In this document: one piece after another, positions 42,548-52,390 of the stretch
Position numbering within the stretch: the stretch's first letter is position 1
Layout of the letters: the number at the start of each line of letters is the position of its first letter
Assembly (NCBI RefSeq): GCF_014656195.1
Contig: NZ_BNBY01000035.1
Span: 1-64,000, forward strand
DNA length: 64,000 nt
Origin: Kitasatospora xanthocidica
GTDB taxonomy: Bacteria; Actinomycetota; Actinomycetes; Streptomycetales; Streptomycetaceae
Reading direction: 5' to 3'
Position numbers and translations under genes: made by a program
The notes under the pieces: generated by a model
What the model was told of the DNA's origin: nothing
What the model saw: the letters and a program-made list of their open reading frames with translations, nothing else
The model's database searches: none

Positions 42548-43039
42548 TCAGTGGCCGCCCTGCTCCGCCAGGCGCTTGATCGAAGCGGTGACCTCGGCCT
42601 CGGCCTCGACACGGCCGACCCAGTTGGCACCCTCGACGGACTTGCCGGGCTCCAGGTCCTTGTAGACCTCGAAGAAGTGCTGGATCTCCAGGCGGTCGAA
42701 CTCCGACACGTGGTGGATGTCGCGCAGGTGCTCCCAGCGCGGGTCCGTCGCCGGGACGCAGAGCAGCTTGTCGTCGCCGCCGGCCTCGTCGGTCATGTGG
42801 AACATGCCGATGGCGCGGCACTTGATGAGGCAGCCCGGGAAGGTCGGCTCGTCAAGGATGACCAGGGCGTCCAGCGGGTCGCCGTCCTCGCCGAGCGTGC
42901 CCTCCACGTAGCCGTAGTCGGCCGGGTAGCGGGTCGAGGTGAAGAGCATCCGGTCGAGCCGCAGACGACCGGTCTCGTGGTCGACCTCGTACTTGTTACG
43001 AGAGCCCTTCGGGATTTCGATAAGGACGTCGAACTCCAA
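42548..43039 (-). CDS. ppa: Inorganic pyrophosphatase, family I
   Basis: Hydrolyses pyrophosphate to phosphate. The 163-residue protein has the metal-binding signature DGDPLDALV and the family start [30 protein letters not shown]. Start is TTG 43039: TTGGAGGAACCG places GGAGG five bases before it, and the family sequence begins exactly here; no ATG or GTG fits. It is divergent from dacB. Confidence 0.95.
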   Translation of the reverse strand: MEFDVLIEIPKGSRNKYEVDHETGRLRLDRMLFTSTRYPADYGYVEGTLGEDGDPLDALVILDEPTFPGCLIKCRAIGMFHMTDEAGGDDKLLCVPATDPRWEHLRDIHHVSEFDRLEIQHFFEVYKDLEPGKSVEGANWVGRVEAEAEVTASIKRLAEQGGH

Positions 43040-43115
43040 CGGTTCCTCCAAGGTAGGGACTGACAGAATCCAAGTGTCTCCTACGGGAGTGAGTGCTCGG
43101 GAAAGGGGCCGGTCG

Positions 43116-44738
43116 GTGGGAGCAGGGGGAGGCGCGGCTCGCCGCCGCCGGGGGACGGCCGCCGGGCTGTTCGGTGCGGCACTGCTGGTCGCCGGAACGG
43201 TCCTGACCTCGGGCGGTGCGTACGCGCAGCCCTCCCCGCCCCCGGGCGGGCACAGCGCCGGGCAGGGCGAGGACGAGGACCGCGACGGCCAGGGCGGCCA
43301 GGGCGGCCACGAGGGCAAGAAGGGCGAGCACGGGAAGAACGGCCCGAAGGCCGGGTCGGGCGAGAGCCCCGGCACCACGCCCACCCGCCGCTCCGGAGCG
43401 CCCGCCGCCACCCCCGGCGCCGGCGGTGCCGCGTCCGCCGCGCGCCCGGCCCCCGCGCAGGGCGCCGTCCTGGCCGCCGCCGAGGACGGCCCGCAGGCCG
43501 CCGTCCCCACCACGCAGGGCCTCCAGCAGGCCCTCGCCGCCGCCCTCGCGGACCGCGGCCTCGGAGACGTCACCTTCGCCGTCGCGGACGCCGCCGGCGG
43601 CCAACTCCTGTACGGCTCCGGGGAGAACACCGCGGCCACCCCCGCCTCCACCACCAAGCTGGCCACCTCGGTCGCGGCCCTGTCCCTGATCCCCGGTGAC
43701 ACCCGGCTGACCACCAAGGTGGTCCGCGGTGCCGCTCCGGGCACGATCACCCTGGTCGGCGGCGGCGACCCGACGCTCACCGCACTGCCCGTCGACCAGG
43801 TGCAGATCGGCGGACAGCCCGCCGACGCCGACACCGCCCCAGCCTCCCTGGAGGCCCTCGCCCGGCAGACCGCCGACACCCTCACCGCGGCCGGCACCAG
43901 CTCGGTCAAGCTCGACTACGACCTGTCGATGTACGCGGGCAACCCGCGGCACAAGAACCACGACGGTGAGAACATCGCCCTGGTCGTCCCGCTGATGGTG
44001 GACGAGGCCAAGGTGGACCCGAAGAGCCGAGCGGACGCGCCGGCCCGCGTCACCGACCCGGCCCTCGCCGCCGCCGAGGCCTTCGCCGGCCTGCTCAAGG
44101 CCCGGGGCATCACCGTGGAGGGCGGGGCCAAGCCCACCGAGGCCCCGGCCGCCGCCGACGCGCCCGTCCTCGGCCGGGTCGACTCGCCCACGCTCGGTCG
44201 GCTGGTCGAGCGCCTGCTGACCACCTCCGACAACCAGCTCGCCGAGGCGATCGCCCGTCAGGTCGCGCTCGCCGCGCACCAGCCGGCCTCCTTCGAGGGG
44301 GCGGCCGCCGCCGTCACCCAGGAGCTCGTCCGACTCGGCGTGCCGATGGGCGACGTGGTCCTCAACGACGGCAGCGGACTGCACCGGGACAACCTGATCC
44401 CGCCCGTCGTCCTGGTCCGGCTGCTCTCCCTGGCCGCCTCCGAGCAGCACCCCGCCCTGCGCCCGGTCCTCACCGGCCTCCCGGTCGCCGGCTTCACCGG
44501 CACCCTCGGCAAGCGCTACGGCTCCGCCTCCGGCGCGGCCGCCGCGGCCGGCCTGATCCGCGCCAAGACCGGCACCCTGAGCGGCGTCAACACCCTTGCC
44601 GGCACCGTCGTCGACGCCGACGGGCGCCTCCTGGCCTTCGCCGTCATGACCCGCACCCCCGACACCGCCCCCGCCGACACCGCCCGCGCCGCCATGGACC
44701 GCATCGCCGCCCGCCTCGCCACCTGCGGCTGCCACTGA
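43116..44738 (+). CDS. dacB: D-alanyl-D-alanine carboxypeptidase/endopeptidase (PBP4, S13)
   Basis: Exported low-molecular-weight penicillin-binding protein that trims peptidoglycan. The 540-residue protein has an Arg-rich signal peptide (ending near GAYAQP), a 100-residue low-complexity spacer, and the S13 active site: STTK (Ser nucleophile), SDN and KTGTL. The GTG at 43116 is preferred since AAAGGGG lies eight bases upstream; GTG 43089 is too close to its GGGA. It is divergent from ppa, with 76 bases between. Confidence 0.9.
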   Translation: MGAGGGAARRRRGTAAGLFGAALLVAGTVLTSGGAYAQPSPPPGGHSAGQGEDEDRDGQGGQGGHEGKKGEHGKNGPKAGSGESPGTTPTRRSGAPAATPGAGGAASAARPAPAQGAVLAAAEDGPQAAVPTTQGLQQALAAALADRGLGDVTFAVADAAGGQLLYGSGENTAATPASTTKLATSVAALSLIPGDTRLTTKVVRGAAPGTITLVGGGDPTLTALPVDQVQIGGQPADADTAPASLEALARQTADTLTAAGTSSVKLDYDLSMYAGNPRHKNHDGENIALVVPLMVDEAKVDPKSRADAPARVTDPALAAAEAFAGLLKARGITVEGGAKPTEAPAAADAPVLGRVDSPTLGRLVERLLTTSDNQLAEAIARQVALAAHQPASFEGAAAAVTQELVRLGVPMGDVVLNDGSGLHRDNLIPPVVLVRLLSLAASEQHPALRPVLTGLPVAGFTGTLGKRYGSASGAAAAAGLIRAKTGTLSGVNTLAGTVVDADGRLLAFAVMTRTPDTAPADTARAAMDRIAARLATCGCH

Positions 44739-45152
44739 CTCCGTCTGCCTCGGTGCCCCGGGAGACTCCTGTCCGGGCCGGGGTCTCGGCGGCCGTCGGG
44801 CCTGCGGAGGCCTGGCCGGGCCTCGCGGGCTCGTCTGGGTTCGCCCGGTTCGGATGACTCCTGTCCGGGCCGGGGTCGGCCGGTGGGGATCGTCATCCGG
44901 CCGCCGCCTGTGGGCGTACCCGGAGGGCTTCGCGCCGGGCACCGAGTGGCCTGTGCGGGAGGCGCCGATCGGCCCCTGCGGTGCAGGGCGCGGGGGTGTC
45001 CCTCGCGGGTGCGCCGGTCGGCCGGTGCGGAGCGTCATCCGGCCGCCGCCGCAGCCGAGTTGCCGGGTGCGTGGGGTCGCCGCCGGGGTGTGCCGGGGGG
45101 TCGGGGCGGAGGTGTTCGCGGCGGGTGGCTGCCGTAGGTGGTGGGGAGCACG
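44739..45152. repeat. Gene-free region with internal duplications
   Basis: No gene is seen in these 414 bases. A 22-bp segment starting GACTCCTGTCCGGGCCGGGG occurs at 44764-44785 and again at 44856-44877. CGTCATCCGGCCGCCGCC occurs at 44891-44908 and 45033-45050, each preceded by GCCGGTG-like sequence. The pattern suggests local duplication of non-coding sequence. Confidence 0.7.
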
Positions 45153-45164
45153 TACGGTGAGGGC

Positions 45165-46334
45165 ATGACGAGCGCGAGCGGCGGTGCTGACATGGTCGAC
45201 TGGAATCTCGCGGTCGCAACCGCGACCAGGCTGGTTCGGCCGGGGCCCGAGGTGAGCCGGGAGGAAGCGGCGGCGGTGGTCGCCGAGCTGCGCCGGCACG
45301 CCCTGGAGGCGGAGGAGCACGTACGGGCGTTCACCGGCATGCAGTCGTCGAGCCTGGCGCAGGCCGCGGCGACGCCGGTGCTGGTGGTGGACCGCCCCGG
45401 CTGGGTGCGGGCCAACGTGGCGGGTTTCCGCACGGTCGTCCAGCCGCTGGTGGAGAAGTTGCAGGCGCGCCGGGCGAACAGCGCGGCGGCCGGCGTGTTC
45501 GGCACGGTGGGGGAGAAGGCCACCGGTATCGAGGTGGGGGCGCTGCTGGCGTTCCTGTCGACCAAGGTGCTGGGCCAGTACGAGACCTTCGCCCCGGCGG
45601 AGCCCTCGCTGGAGGCCCCGGACAGTCCGGCGGCGCTGTTCGACAAGCCGCGGCTGGGGCCGGAGGGCCCGGGGCCGGGCCGGCTGCTGCTGGTGGCGCC
45701 GAACATCGTGCACGTCGAGCGGGAACTGGACGTCGACCCGTCCGACTTCCGGCTCTGGGTCTGCCTGCACGAGGAGACGCACCGGACGCAGTTCACCGCG
45801 GTGCCGTGGCTGCGTGACCACATCCAGTCCGAGGTGCAGTCCTTCCTCTCCGAGACGGACGTCGACCCGGGCGCGCTGCTGGACCGGCTGCGGGACGCGG
45901 CGGGTTCGCTCGGCGGGCTGCCGGGCCTCGGCGGCCGGGAGGGTTCCTCGTCGAACCTGATGGAGATCGTCCAGTCGCCCGCCCAGCGCGAGATCCTCGG
46001 CCGGCTGACGGCGGTGATGTCGCTGCTGGAGGGTCACGCGGACGTGGTGATGGACGGCGTCGGCCCGGCCGTGGTGCCGACGGTCGCGGAGATCCGGGAG
46101 AAGTTCCAGCAGCGCCGGGACCGCGGCGCGAACCGGCTGGACCTGCTGCTGCGCCGGCTGCTGGGCATGGACGCCAAGCTGCGCCAGTACCAGGACGGCG
46201 CGGTGTTCGTGCGCGGGGTGGTGGCGCAGGTCGGCATGGAGGGGTTCAACCGGGTGTGGACCTCCCCGAACACCCTGCCGACCAAGGAGGAGATCCACGA
46301 CCCGGCCGCCTGGGTCGCCCGGGTGGCGCGCTGA
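45165..46334 (+). CDS. DUF2342 zinc-dependent metallopeptidase
   Basis: The 389-residue protein has the zinc-binding HEETH (HExxH) in WVCLHEETHRTQFTAVPWLRDHI and a later GHADVVMDG segment that may give the third ligand. This is the DUF2342 family, placed among zincin-like peptidases and sometimes called F420-biosynthesis-associated. It lies next to dacB and tilS, as in other actinomycetes. TACGGT (45153-45158) lies six bases before ATG 45165, with no clear Shine-Dalgarno, so the mRNA is probably leaderless. Confidence 0.88.
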   Translation: MTSASGGADMVDWNLAVATATRLVRPGPEVSREEAAAVVAELRRHALEAEEHVRAFTGMQSSSLAQAAATPVLVVDRPGWVRANVAGFRTVVQPLVEKLQARRANSAAAGVFGTVGEKATGIEVGALLAFLSTKVLGQYETFAPAEPSLEAPDSPAALFDKPRLGPEGPGPGRLLLVAPNIVHVERELDVDPSDFRLWVCLHEETHRTQFTAVPWLRDHIQSEVQSFLSETDVDPGALLDRLRDAAGSLGGLPGLGGREGSSSNLMEIVQSPAQREILGRLTAVMSLLEGHADVVMDGVGPAVVPTVAEIREKFQQRRDRGANRLDLLLRRLLGMDAKLRQYQDGAVFVRGVVAQVGMEGFNRVWTSPNTLPTKEEIHDPAAWVARVAR

Positions 46335-46558
46335 GCGCCCGTTCGTGACGCCGTGACGCCGCGAAGCCGTGGCGCCGCGGCCTCGTGACGCCCCGAGCCG
46401 GGCGGCAAGCGGCGCGGGGCGGTCAAACCCGCTCGTACGAGTGGTCCAATCGGGCATATCGCGAGTGAAGAAGCGTTTCTTCATTCACCCGAACGTGGGA
46501 CGGTGGTCGTACCGGTGGCGCGGGTGGCGTAGCGGGTGGCTCCTTTCTGCCACCATCT

Positions 46559-46585
46559 GTGAGCGCCCGGTAACAGGGCGCTCAC
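46559..46585 (+). terminator. Hairpin upstream of tilS
   Basis: GTGAGCGCCC (46559-46568) and its complement (46576-46585) flank a seven-base loop. It lies in the 313-base gap between the DUF2342 and tilS genes. A second, imperfect hairpin with arms GTGAAGAAG and CTTCATTCAC lies at about 46463-46486. They may end transcription of the DUF2342 gene or lie in the tilS leader. Confidence 0.5.
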
Positions 46586-46647
46586 GCAGGTGCGCGGTCA
46601 ACGCCGCCCGCCGCAGTCCTGTCCCCTCCGTCGAGGAGTCGTCCGCC

Positions 46648-47775
46648 GTGGGCCCTCACCCCGCTGTCGCCGCGATACGCCTGGCCGTTCGCCGCACGCT
46701 CACCGACCTCGCCGCCGAGGCCGGTTCCACCTTCACCGCGCCGGTGCGCGAACCCCGTGAGCGTCCGGCCGGGGCGCCGCTGGTCGGTGCCGCCGTCGGC
46801 ACCACCCTGATCGGCAACGCCGCGCGCCACCCGTCCGGTCTGCCCCGCACCCCGGCCGCGCCCGGCTCGCCGCTGGTCCTGGTCGCCGTCAGCGGCGGCG
46901 CGGACTCGATGGCGCTGGCCATCGCCGCCGCCTTCGAGGCCCCCAAGATCGGCCTGCGGGTCGGCGCCGTCACCGTCGACCACGGCCTGCAGCCCGGCTC
47001 CGCCGAGCGCGCCGACCAGGTGGCCGAACGGCTGCGCTCGCTCGGCCTCGACCCGGTCGAGGCGGTCCCGGTGCGCGTCGGCCGCGCCGGCGGCCCGGAG
47101 GCGGCCGCCCGGGACGCCCGCTACGCCGCCCTGGACGAGGCCGCCGAGCGGTTCGGTGCGATCGCCGTCCTGCTCGGCCACACCCGGGACGACCAGGCCG
47201 AGACCGTGCTGCTGGGCCTGGCCCGCGGCTCGGGCGCCCGCTCGCTGGCGGGGATGCCGGCCCAGAAGGGCCGCTACCGCCGTCCGCTGCTGGAGCTCGA
47301 CCGGGCCGCCACCCGGCAGGCCTGCTCCGCCCAGTCGATCCCGGTCTGGGACGACCCGCACAACTGTGATCCCGCCTACACCCGCTCCCGGGTCCGCCAC
47401 GAGGTGCTGCCGGTGCTGGAGAAGCACCTGGGCGGCGGAGTGGTCGAGGCGCTGGCCCGCACCGCCCGGCTGTTCCGCGACGACGCCGACGCCCTCGACC
47501 AGTGGGCCTCTCTGGCCGAACGCGACCTCCGTACGGGGGAAGGCGCCCTGGATGCCGCGAAACTGGCCGAACTGCCGCCGGCCGTACGCCGCCGGGTGCT
47601 GCGCCGGGCGGCGCTGCGCGCGGGCTGCCCGGCCGGGGACCTGTTCGCCCGGCACCTGGAGACCATCGACCTGCTGGTCACCGGATGGCGCGGCCAGGGG
47701 CCGCTGCACCTACCCGGGGGCGTCGAGGCCACCCGCAGGTGTGGCACGCTGGTCTTTCGGCGGCAGGGCGACTGA
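46648..47775 (+). CDS. tilS: tRNA(Ile)-lysidine synthetase
   Basis: Converts the wobble cytidine of tRNA-Ile(CAU) to lysidine, an essential step. The 375-residue protein has the PP-loop [10 protein letters not shown] (about residues 83-92), [24 protein letters not shown] and the C-terminal-adjacent NxxxRxRxR-like [14 protein letters not shown]. The N-terminal 75 residues before the PP-loop are longer than in the E. coli protein. GAGGAG lies nine bases before GTG 46648. Confidence 0.93.
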   Translation: MGPHPAVAAIRLAVRRTLTDLAAEAGSTFTAPVREPRERPAGAPLVGAAVGTTLIGNAARHPSGLPRTPAAPGSPLVLVAVSGGADSMALAIAAAFEAPKIGLRVGAVTVDHGLQPGSAERADQVAERLRSLGLDPVEAVPVRVGRAGGPEAAARDARYAALDEAAERFGAIAVLLGHTRDDQAETVLLGLARGSGARSLAGMPAQKGRYRRPLLELDRAATRQACSAQSIPVWDDPHNCDPAYTRSRVRHEVLPVLEKHLGGGVVEALARTARLFRDDADALDQWASLAERDLRTGEGALDAAKLAELPPAVRRRVLRRAALRAGCPAGDLFARHLETIDLLVTGWRGQGPLHLPGGVEATRRCGTLVFRRQGD

Positions 47776-47846
47776 CGGGCTAGGCATGCCCCGGGGTGGC
47801 CGGCCGCCGGCCACAAAGACCCCGAACGTTTGAGGACGTATCCCCG

Positions 47847-48401
47847 GTGGACCAGAACGACATGGGCGCTGACCTCGCGAAGGTGCTCATCAGCAAGGAC
47901 GAGATCGACGCCAAGCTCCTTGAGCTGGCCGAGCGCATCGACCGGGACTACGCAGGCAAGGACCTGCTGATCGTCGGCGTCCTCAAGGGTGCCGTGATGG
48001 TCATGGCCGACCTCGCCCGTGCCCTGCACTCGCAGGTCACCATGGACTGGATGGCCGTCTCCTCGTACGGGATGGGCACCAAGTCCTCCGGTGTGGTCCG
48101 GATCCTCAAGGACCTGGACACCGACATCGCCGGCCGTGACGTCCTGATCGTCGAGGACATCATCGACTCCGGCCTGACCCTGTCCTGGCTGCTGGGCAAC
48201 CTGGGCTCGCGCGGTCCGGCCTCGCTCGAGGTCTGCACCCTGCTGCGCAAGCCGGACGCGGCCAAGGTCGAGATCGACGTGAAGTACGTCGGGTTCGACA
48301 TTCCGAACGAGTTCGTGGTCGGCTACGGCCTGGACTACGCGGAGAAGCTGCGTAACCTGCCCTTCATCGGTACCCTCGCCCCGCACGTCTACGGCGGCTG
48401 A
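47847..48401 (+). CDS. hpt: Hypoxanthine phosphoribosyltransferase
   Basis: Purine salvage: hypoxanthine or guanine plus PRPP to IMP or GMP. The 184-residue protein has the PRPP loop [14 protein letters not shown] and the family's [10 protein letters not shown] start, [23 protein letters not shown] end. GAGGA lies ten bases before GTG 47847; ATG 47862 is an alternative. tilS-hpt-ftsH is a conserved order in many bacteria. Confidence 0.95.
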   Translation: MDQNDMGADLAKVLISKDEIDAKLLELAERIDRDYAGKDLLIVGVLKGAVMVMADLARALHSQVTMDWMAVSSYGMGTKSSGVVRILKDLDTDIAGRDVLIVEDIIDSGLTLSWLLGNLGSRGPASLEVCTLLRKPDAAKVEIDVKYVGFDIPNEFVVGYGLDYAEKLRNLPFIGTLAPHVYGG

Positions 48402-48419
48402 GGGACCCGTTCGGGCTAT

Positions 48420-48447
48420 GGGCGGGAACAGTAGACCGTTCCCGCCC
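48420..48447 (+). terminator. Terminator between hpt and ftsH
   Basis: GGGCGGGAAC (48420-48429) and its complement (48438-48447) flank an eight-base loop, 19 bases after the hpt stop. The ftsH promoter must then lie in 48450-48590; TACGGT near 48515 is one candidate -10. Confidence 0.7.
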
Positions 48448-48597
48448 GTTGGACCGGGGGGACAAAGAACCGAAACCGTGTCGCCGTGCTCCCGCCATGG
48501 GCGGGTCCGACTGCGGTACGGTCCAATAAACCGCTCTTCACATGAGCAACCGACCGGACGCGCCGCGGCCTTCAGCCACACGGCGCCGTTGAGTGGC

Positions 48598-48628
48598 AGG
48601 AGGGACGGGGCGGCAACGCCCCGCATGG
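48598..48628 (+). promoter_or_regulatory. ftsH translation start with a hairpin between ribosome site and AUG
   Basis: AGGAGGG (48598-48604) is 24 bases before ATG 48629, too far for normal use. Between them GGGGCG (48607-48612), a GCAA tetraloop and CGCCCC (48617-48622) form a perfect GNRA-capped hairpin. If it folds, the effective spacing falls to 8 bases (AC plus GCATGG). An out-of-frame ATG at 48625 lies within the spacer. Confidence 0.65.
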
Positions 48629-50683
48629 ATGGACGTCAAGCGATACTTCCGTGCGCCGATCATGTGGATCGTGCTGGCCGTCCTCGCCGTCATCGTACTT
48701 ATGCAGGTCGTTTCGGACTCGAACGGCTACAAGACGGTGGACACCGGCCAGGTCGTGGCGGCGATCGACGCGCACAACGTCAAGTCGGCGCAGATCACCA
48801 CCGGTGACTCGAACACGATCAAGATCCAGCTGAAGGACGGCGCAACGCTGCCCAACGCCGGTACGGGCAAGACCCCGTCCGGCACCAAGTTCCAGGCCTC
48901 CTACATCGGCGACCAGGGTGTCGCGATCGCCGACAAGCTGCAGGCCCAGATCAACGACAAGGACTCGAGCACGCTCGCCGAGGGCTACACCGTCAGCCCG
49001 GAGAAGCAGAGCACCTTCGTCAGCCTGCTGCTGTCGATGCTGCCGATCGTGATCATCGTCCTGGTCTTCCTGTTCCTGATGAACCAGATGCAGGGCGGCG
49101 GCTCCCGCGTCATGCAGTTCGGCAAGTCCAAGGCCAAGCTGCTGACCAAGGACACCCCCAAGACCACCTTCTCCGACGTCGCCGGCGCGGACGAGGCGGT
49201 CGAGGAGCTCCACGAGATCAAGGAGTTCCTGCAGGAGCCGGCCAAGTTCCAGGCCGTCGGCGCCAAGATCCCCAAGGGTGTGCTGCTCTACGGCCCGCCC
49301 GGGACCGGCAAGACCCTGCTGGCGCGTGCCGTCGCGGGCGAGGCCGGGGTGCCGTTCTACTCCATCTCCGGCTCCGACTTCGTCGAGATGTTCGTCGGTG
49401 TCGGCGCCAGCCGGGTCCGCGACCTCTTCGAGCAGGCCAAGGCGAACGCCCCGGCGATCGTCTTCGTCGACGAGATCGACGCCGTCGGCCGGCACCGCGG
49501 TGCGGGTCTGGGCGGCGGTCACGACGAGCGCGAGCAGACCCTCAACCAGCTGCTGGTCGAGATGGACGGCTTCGACGTCAAGGGCGGCGTGATCCTGATC
49601 GCCGCGACCAACCGCCCCGACATCCTGGACCCGGCGCTGCTGCGCCCGGGCCGTTTCGACCGCCAGATCGCGGTGGAGCGCCCCGACCTCCAGGGCCGGC
49701 TGGACATCCTCAAGGTGCACCAGAAGGGCAAGCCGATCGCGCCCGACGTCGACCTCTCGGCCGTCGCCAAGCGCACCCCCGGCTTCACCGGTGCCGATCT
49801 GTCGAACGTCCTCAACGAGGCGGCGCTGCTGACCGCCCGGTCGGACAAGAAGCTGATCGACAACAACATCCTGGACGAGGCGATCGACCGCGTCGTGGCC
49901 GGTCCGCAGAAGCGCACGCGGATCATGTCCGACAAGGAGAAGAAGATCACCGCGTACCACGAGGGCGGTCACGCCCTGGTCGCGGCGGCCTGCCAGTACA
50001 GCGACCCGGTGCACAAGATCACGATCCTGTCCCGCGGCCGCGCCCTCGGCTACACCATGGTGCTGCCGGAGGAGGACAAGTACTCCACCACCCGCAACGA
50101 GATGCTCGACCAGCTCGCCTACATGCTGGGCGGGCGCGCGGCGGAGGAGCTGGTCTTCCACGACCCGACCACCGGTGCCTCGAACGACATCGAGAAGGCC
50201 ACCGCCACGGCGCGGGCCATGGTCACCCAGTACGGCATGACCGAGCGTCTGGGCGCGATCAAGTTCGGCTCCGACAACGCGGAGCCGTTCCTGGGCCGTG
50301 AGATGGGCCACCAGCGCGACTACTCGGAAGAGGTCGCCGCGCTGGTCGACGAAGAGGTCAAGAAGCTCATCGAGAGCGCGCACAACGAGGCCTGGGAGAT
50401 CCTGGTCGAGAACCGCGACGTGCTCGACAACCTGGTCCTGGAGCTCCTGGAGAAGGAGACCCTGAACAAGGAGCAGATCGCCGAGATCTTCGCGCCGATC
50501 GTCAAGCGCCCGGCCCGGCCGGCCTGGACGGGTTCCACCCGTCGTACGCCGTCCACCCGGCCTCCGGTGCAGTCCCCCAAGGAGCTCGCGCTCACCAACG
50601 GCGCCGCCGCCGGTGACACCGCTCCGATGGACGTCGTGAAGCTCCCGCCGCTGCCGGCCACCGAGCCGCCGGTCGAGGGCTGA
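48629..50683 (+). CDS. ftsH: ATP-dependent zinc metalloprotease FtsH
   Basis: Membrane-bound AAA protease for quality control of membrane and regulatory proteins. The 684-residue protein has two transmembrane helices (about residues 10-28 and 130-153), an AAA domain with Walker A GPPGTGKT (222-229), Walker B IVFVDEID and the second region of homology [20 protein letters not shown], then the zinc site HEGGH (444-448). A Pro/Thr-rich C-terminal tail follows. ATG 48629 gives the family start [13 protein letters not shown]; a GTG at 48593 in frame lacks a ribosome site. Confidence 0.97.
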   Translation: MDVKRYFRAPIMWIVLAVLAVIVLMQVVSDSNGYKTVDTGQVVAAIDAHNVKSAQITTGDSNTIKIQLKDGATLPNAGTGKTPSGTKFQASYIGDQGVAIADKLQAQINDKDSSTLAEGYTVSPEKQSTFVSLLLSMLPIVIIVLVFLFLMNQMQGGGSRVMQFGKSKAKLLTKDTPKTTFSDVAGADEAVEELHEIKEFLQEPAKFQAVGAKIPKGVLLYGPPGTGKTLLARAVAGEAGVPFYSISGSDFVEMFVGVGASRVRDLFEQAKANAPAIVFVDEIDAVGRHRGAGLGGGHDEREQTLNQLLVEMDGFDVKGGVILIAATNRPDILDPALLRPGRFDRQIAVERPDLQGRLDILKVHQKGKPIAPDVDLSAVAKRTPGFTGADLSNVLNEAALLTARSDKKLIDNNILDEAIDRVVAGPQKRTRIMSDKEKKITAYHEGGHALVAAACQYSDPVHKITILSRGRALGYTMVLPEEDKYSTTRNEMLDQLAYMLGGRAAEELVFHDPTTGASNDIEKATATARAMVTQYGMTERLGAIKFGSDNAEPFLGREMGHQRDYSEEVAALVDEEVKKLIESAHNEAWEILVENRDVLDNLVLELLEKETLNKEQIAEIFAPIVKRPARPAWTGSTRRTPSTRPPVQSPKELALTNGAAAGDTAPMDVVKLPPLPATEPPVEG

Positions 50684-50791
50684 CCCCCGGTCCCGTAGGG
50701 AATGGTTGCCGCGTCACCAGGGTTTGTACCCTGGAGGCGCGGCATCCGTGCTGTTCAGCCAGAGTCTTCACACATCTAAGCGAGGCCCCGC

Positions 50792-51397
50792 ATGATCGAC
50801 CCGGTGACGCTCGACGGTCCGCCCGCCGTCGGGTTCTTCGACCAGAAGCGGGCCGAGAACGCCATCCGCGAGCTGCTGCTCGCCGTCGGGGAGGACCCGG
50901 ACCGGGAGGGCCTGCTGGAGACCCCGGCCCGGGTGGCGCGTGCCTACAAGGAGATATTCGCGGGCCTGTGGCAGGAGCCCGAGGACGTCCTCACCACCAC
51001 CTTCGACCTCGGCCACGACGAGATGGTGCTGGTCAAGGACATCGAGCTGACCTCGGTCTGCGAGCACCACCTGGTGCCGTTCCGCGGCGTGGCCCACGTC
51101 GGGTACATCCCGTCCCCCAGCGGCAAGATCACCGGGCTGTCGAAGCTCGCCCGGCTGGTCGACGTGTACGCCCGCCGGCCGCAGGTGCAGGAACGGTTGA
51201 CCAGCCAGGTCGCCGACGCGCTGATGCGGATCCTGGAGCCGCGCGGGGCGATCGTCGTGGTCGAGTGCGAGCACATGTGCATGTCGATGCGCGGCATCCG
51301 CAAGCCCGGCGCCAAGACCATCACCTCGTGCGTGCGCGGCCAGCTGCGCGACCCGGCCACCCGGGCCGAGGCGATGAGCCTCATCATCGGCCGCTAG
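50792..51397 (+). CDS. folE: GTP cyclohydrolase I
   Basis: First step of tetrahydrofolate synthesis: GTP to dihydroneopterin triphosphate. The 201-residue protein has zinc ligands in [10 protein letters not shown] and [12 protein letters not shown], and the family motif [21 protein letters not shown]. It is the first of the window's fol genes; folP, folB and folK lie 4.5-7 kb further on. Confidence 0.97.
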   Translation: MIDPVTLDGPPAVGFFDQKRAENAIRELLLAVGEDPDREGLLETPARVARAYKEIFAGLWQEPEDVLTTTFDLGHDEMVLVKDIELTSVCEHHLVPFRGVAHVGYIPSPSGKITGLSKLARLVDVYARRPQVQERLTSQVADALMRILEPRGAIVVVECEHMCMSMRGIRKPGAKTITSCVRGQLRDPATRAEAMSLIIGR

Positions 51398-51438
51398 CGG
51401 CACCCGGCGGCACCGCTCGACGGCGGCACCGGTCGACG

Positions 51439-51471
51439 GCGGCTCCCGGCCGCCGAACGGCCGGGAGCCGC
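51439..51471. terminator. Bidirectional terminator
   Basis: A perfect 14-bp stem, GCGGCTCCCGGCCG (51439-51452) with its complement (51458-51471) and a five-base loop, lies between convergent folE and the ferritin-like gene. Confidence 0.88.
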
Positions 51472-51483
51472 GGGCAGGACTCC

Positions 51484-52272
51484 TCAGGGCACCTCGGTCT
51501 TCGCGTGCGGCGGAGCCGGGGTGCCCATTGCGTTGCGGCGCTCGGGCATCCGCAGCGTGACCATCCGGCGCCAGCCGAATGCGCGGTCGTACAGGTAGAG
51601 CGCGTGCACCCCGAACGTGACCACGGCGAGCTGCCAGCGCGGCCAGCGCAGGATCCGGGCCATCCGGGCGGTGACGGCGAGGCCGACGTCCCGGTGGGTG
51701 CGGATCTCGCCGCGGGCGCTGGTCTCCAGGGTGTGCCGGATGTACGGGCCGTGGCCCTGGGCCCGCAGCCGCAGCAGCTCCTCGTGGCAGTACGCGAGGT
51801 GGTTGTCCTCGTCGGCGGAGATCATCCGCATCGCCCGGCCGAGCTCGGGGTTGTCCCCGTACACCTTGACCAGCTGGCGCATCTGCTCGGCGGCGCGCTG
51901 CTCGGTGACCCGGCTGTGCGCGAGGTAGGTGATGATCTCGCGCTCGGTCAGCGGCACGTCGCTGTTCAGCCGCTCGTGGGAGAGGCCGACACCCTGGCGC
52001 TCCAGCAGCATGCAGTAGTCGGCGTCGTCCGGGACGGGCACCTTGGGCAGGCCGCGCTTGTTCAGCAGCTGGGTGAAGATCCGGCCGTGCTTGCGCTCGT
52101 CGGCGCCGTGCCGGGCGACCTTCGGCGCGAGCACCGGGTCCGGGGTGAGGGCGGTGATCCGCTCGTTCTCCCAGCCGCCCTGGTCCTCGCCACCGGCCGC
52201 GATGCTGCAGAACAGCTGGTACGCCTGGTCGTTCCGGTAGATCTCGTTGAAGAGCGATCTGGTGCTCAGCAC
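51484..52272 (-). CDS. Ferritin-like di-iron domain protein
   Basis: A 262-residue helical protein with two Glu-x-x-His iron-ligand motifs, DERKHGRIF (about residue 58) and DEDNHLAYCHEEL (about 153), plus further acidic residues in SRVTEQRAAEQ. This is the pattern of a four-helix di-iron domain. The C-terminal part (about 195-235) is hydrophobic and basic and may touch the membrane. The reaction is unknown to me. It is convergent with folE. Confidence 0.82.
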   Translation of the reverse strand: MLSTRSLFNEIYRNDQAYQLFCSIAAGGEDQGGWENERITALTPDPVLAPKVARHGADERKHGRIFTQLLNKRGLPKVPVPDDADYCMLLERQGVGLSHERLNSDVPLTEREIITYLAHSRVTEQRAAEQMRQLVKVYGDNPELGRAMRMISADEDNHLAYCHEELLRLRAQGHGPYIRHTLETSARGEIRTHRDVGLAVTARMARILRWPRWQLAVVTFGVHALYLYDRAFGWRRMVTLRMPERRNAMGTPAPPHAKTEVP

Positions 52273-52390
52273 GGCGCCTCCTGCGCGGATCCGGGGCGGC
52301 GCCCGCCGGGAGTGGCGGGCGGACGGCCGCGATACGTTCCCCCGGGCCCGCGACCGGGCGGGCCGACCGGCGGGTAATCACCCGCACGTG

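Noticed and set aside
42996-46484. Very long minus-strand open frame (over 1,100 codons)
   Set aside because: It spans opposite dacB, an intergenic region and the DUF2342 gene. The product is low-complexity and those genes have catalytic motifs.
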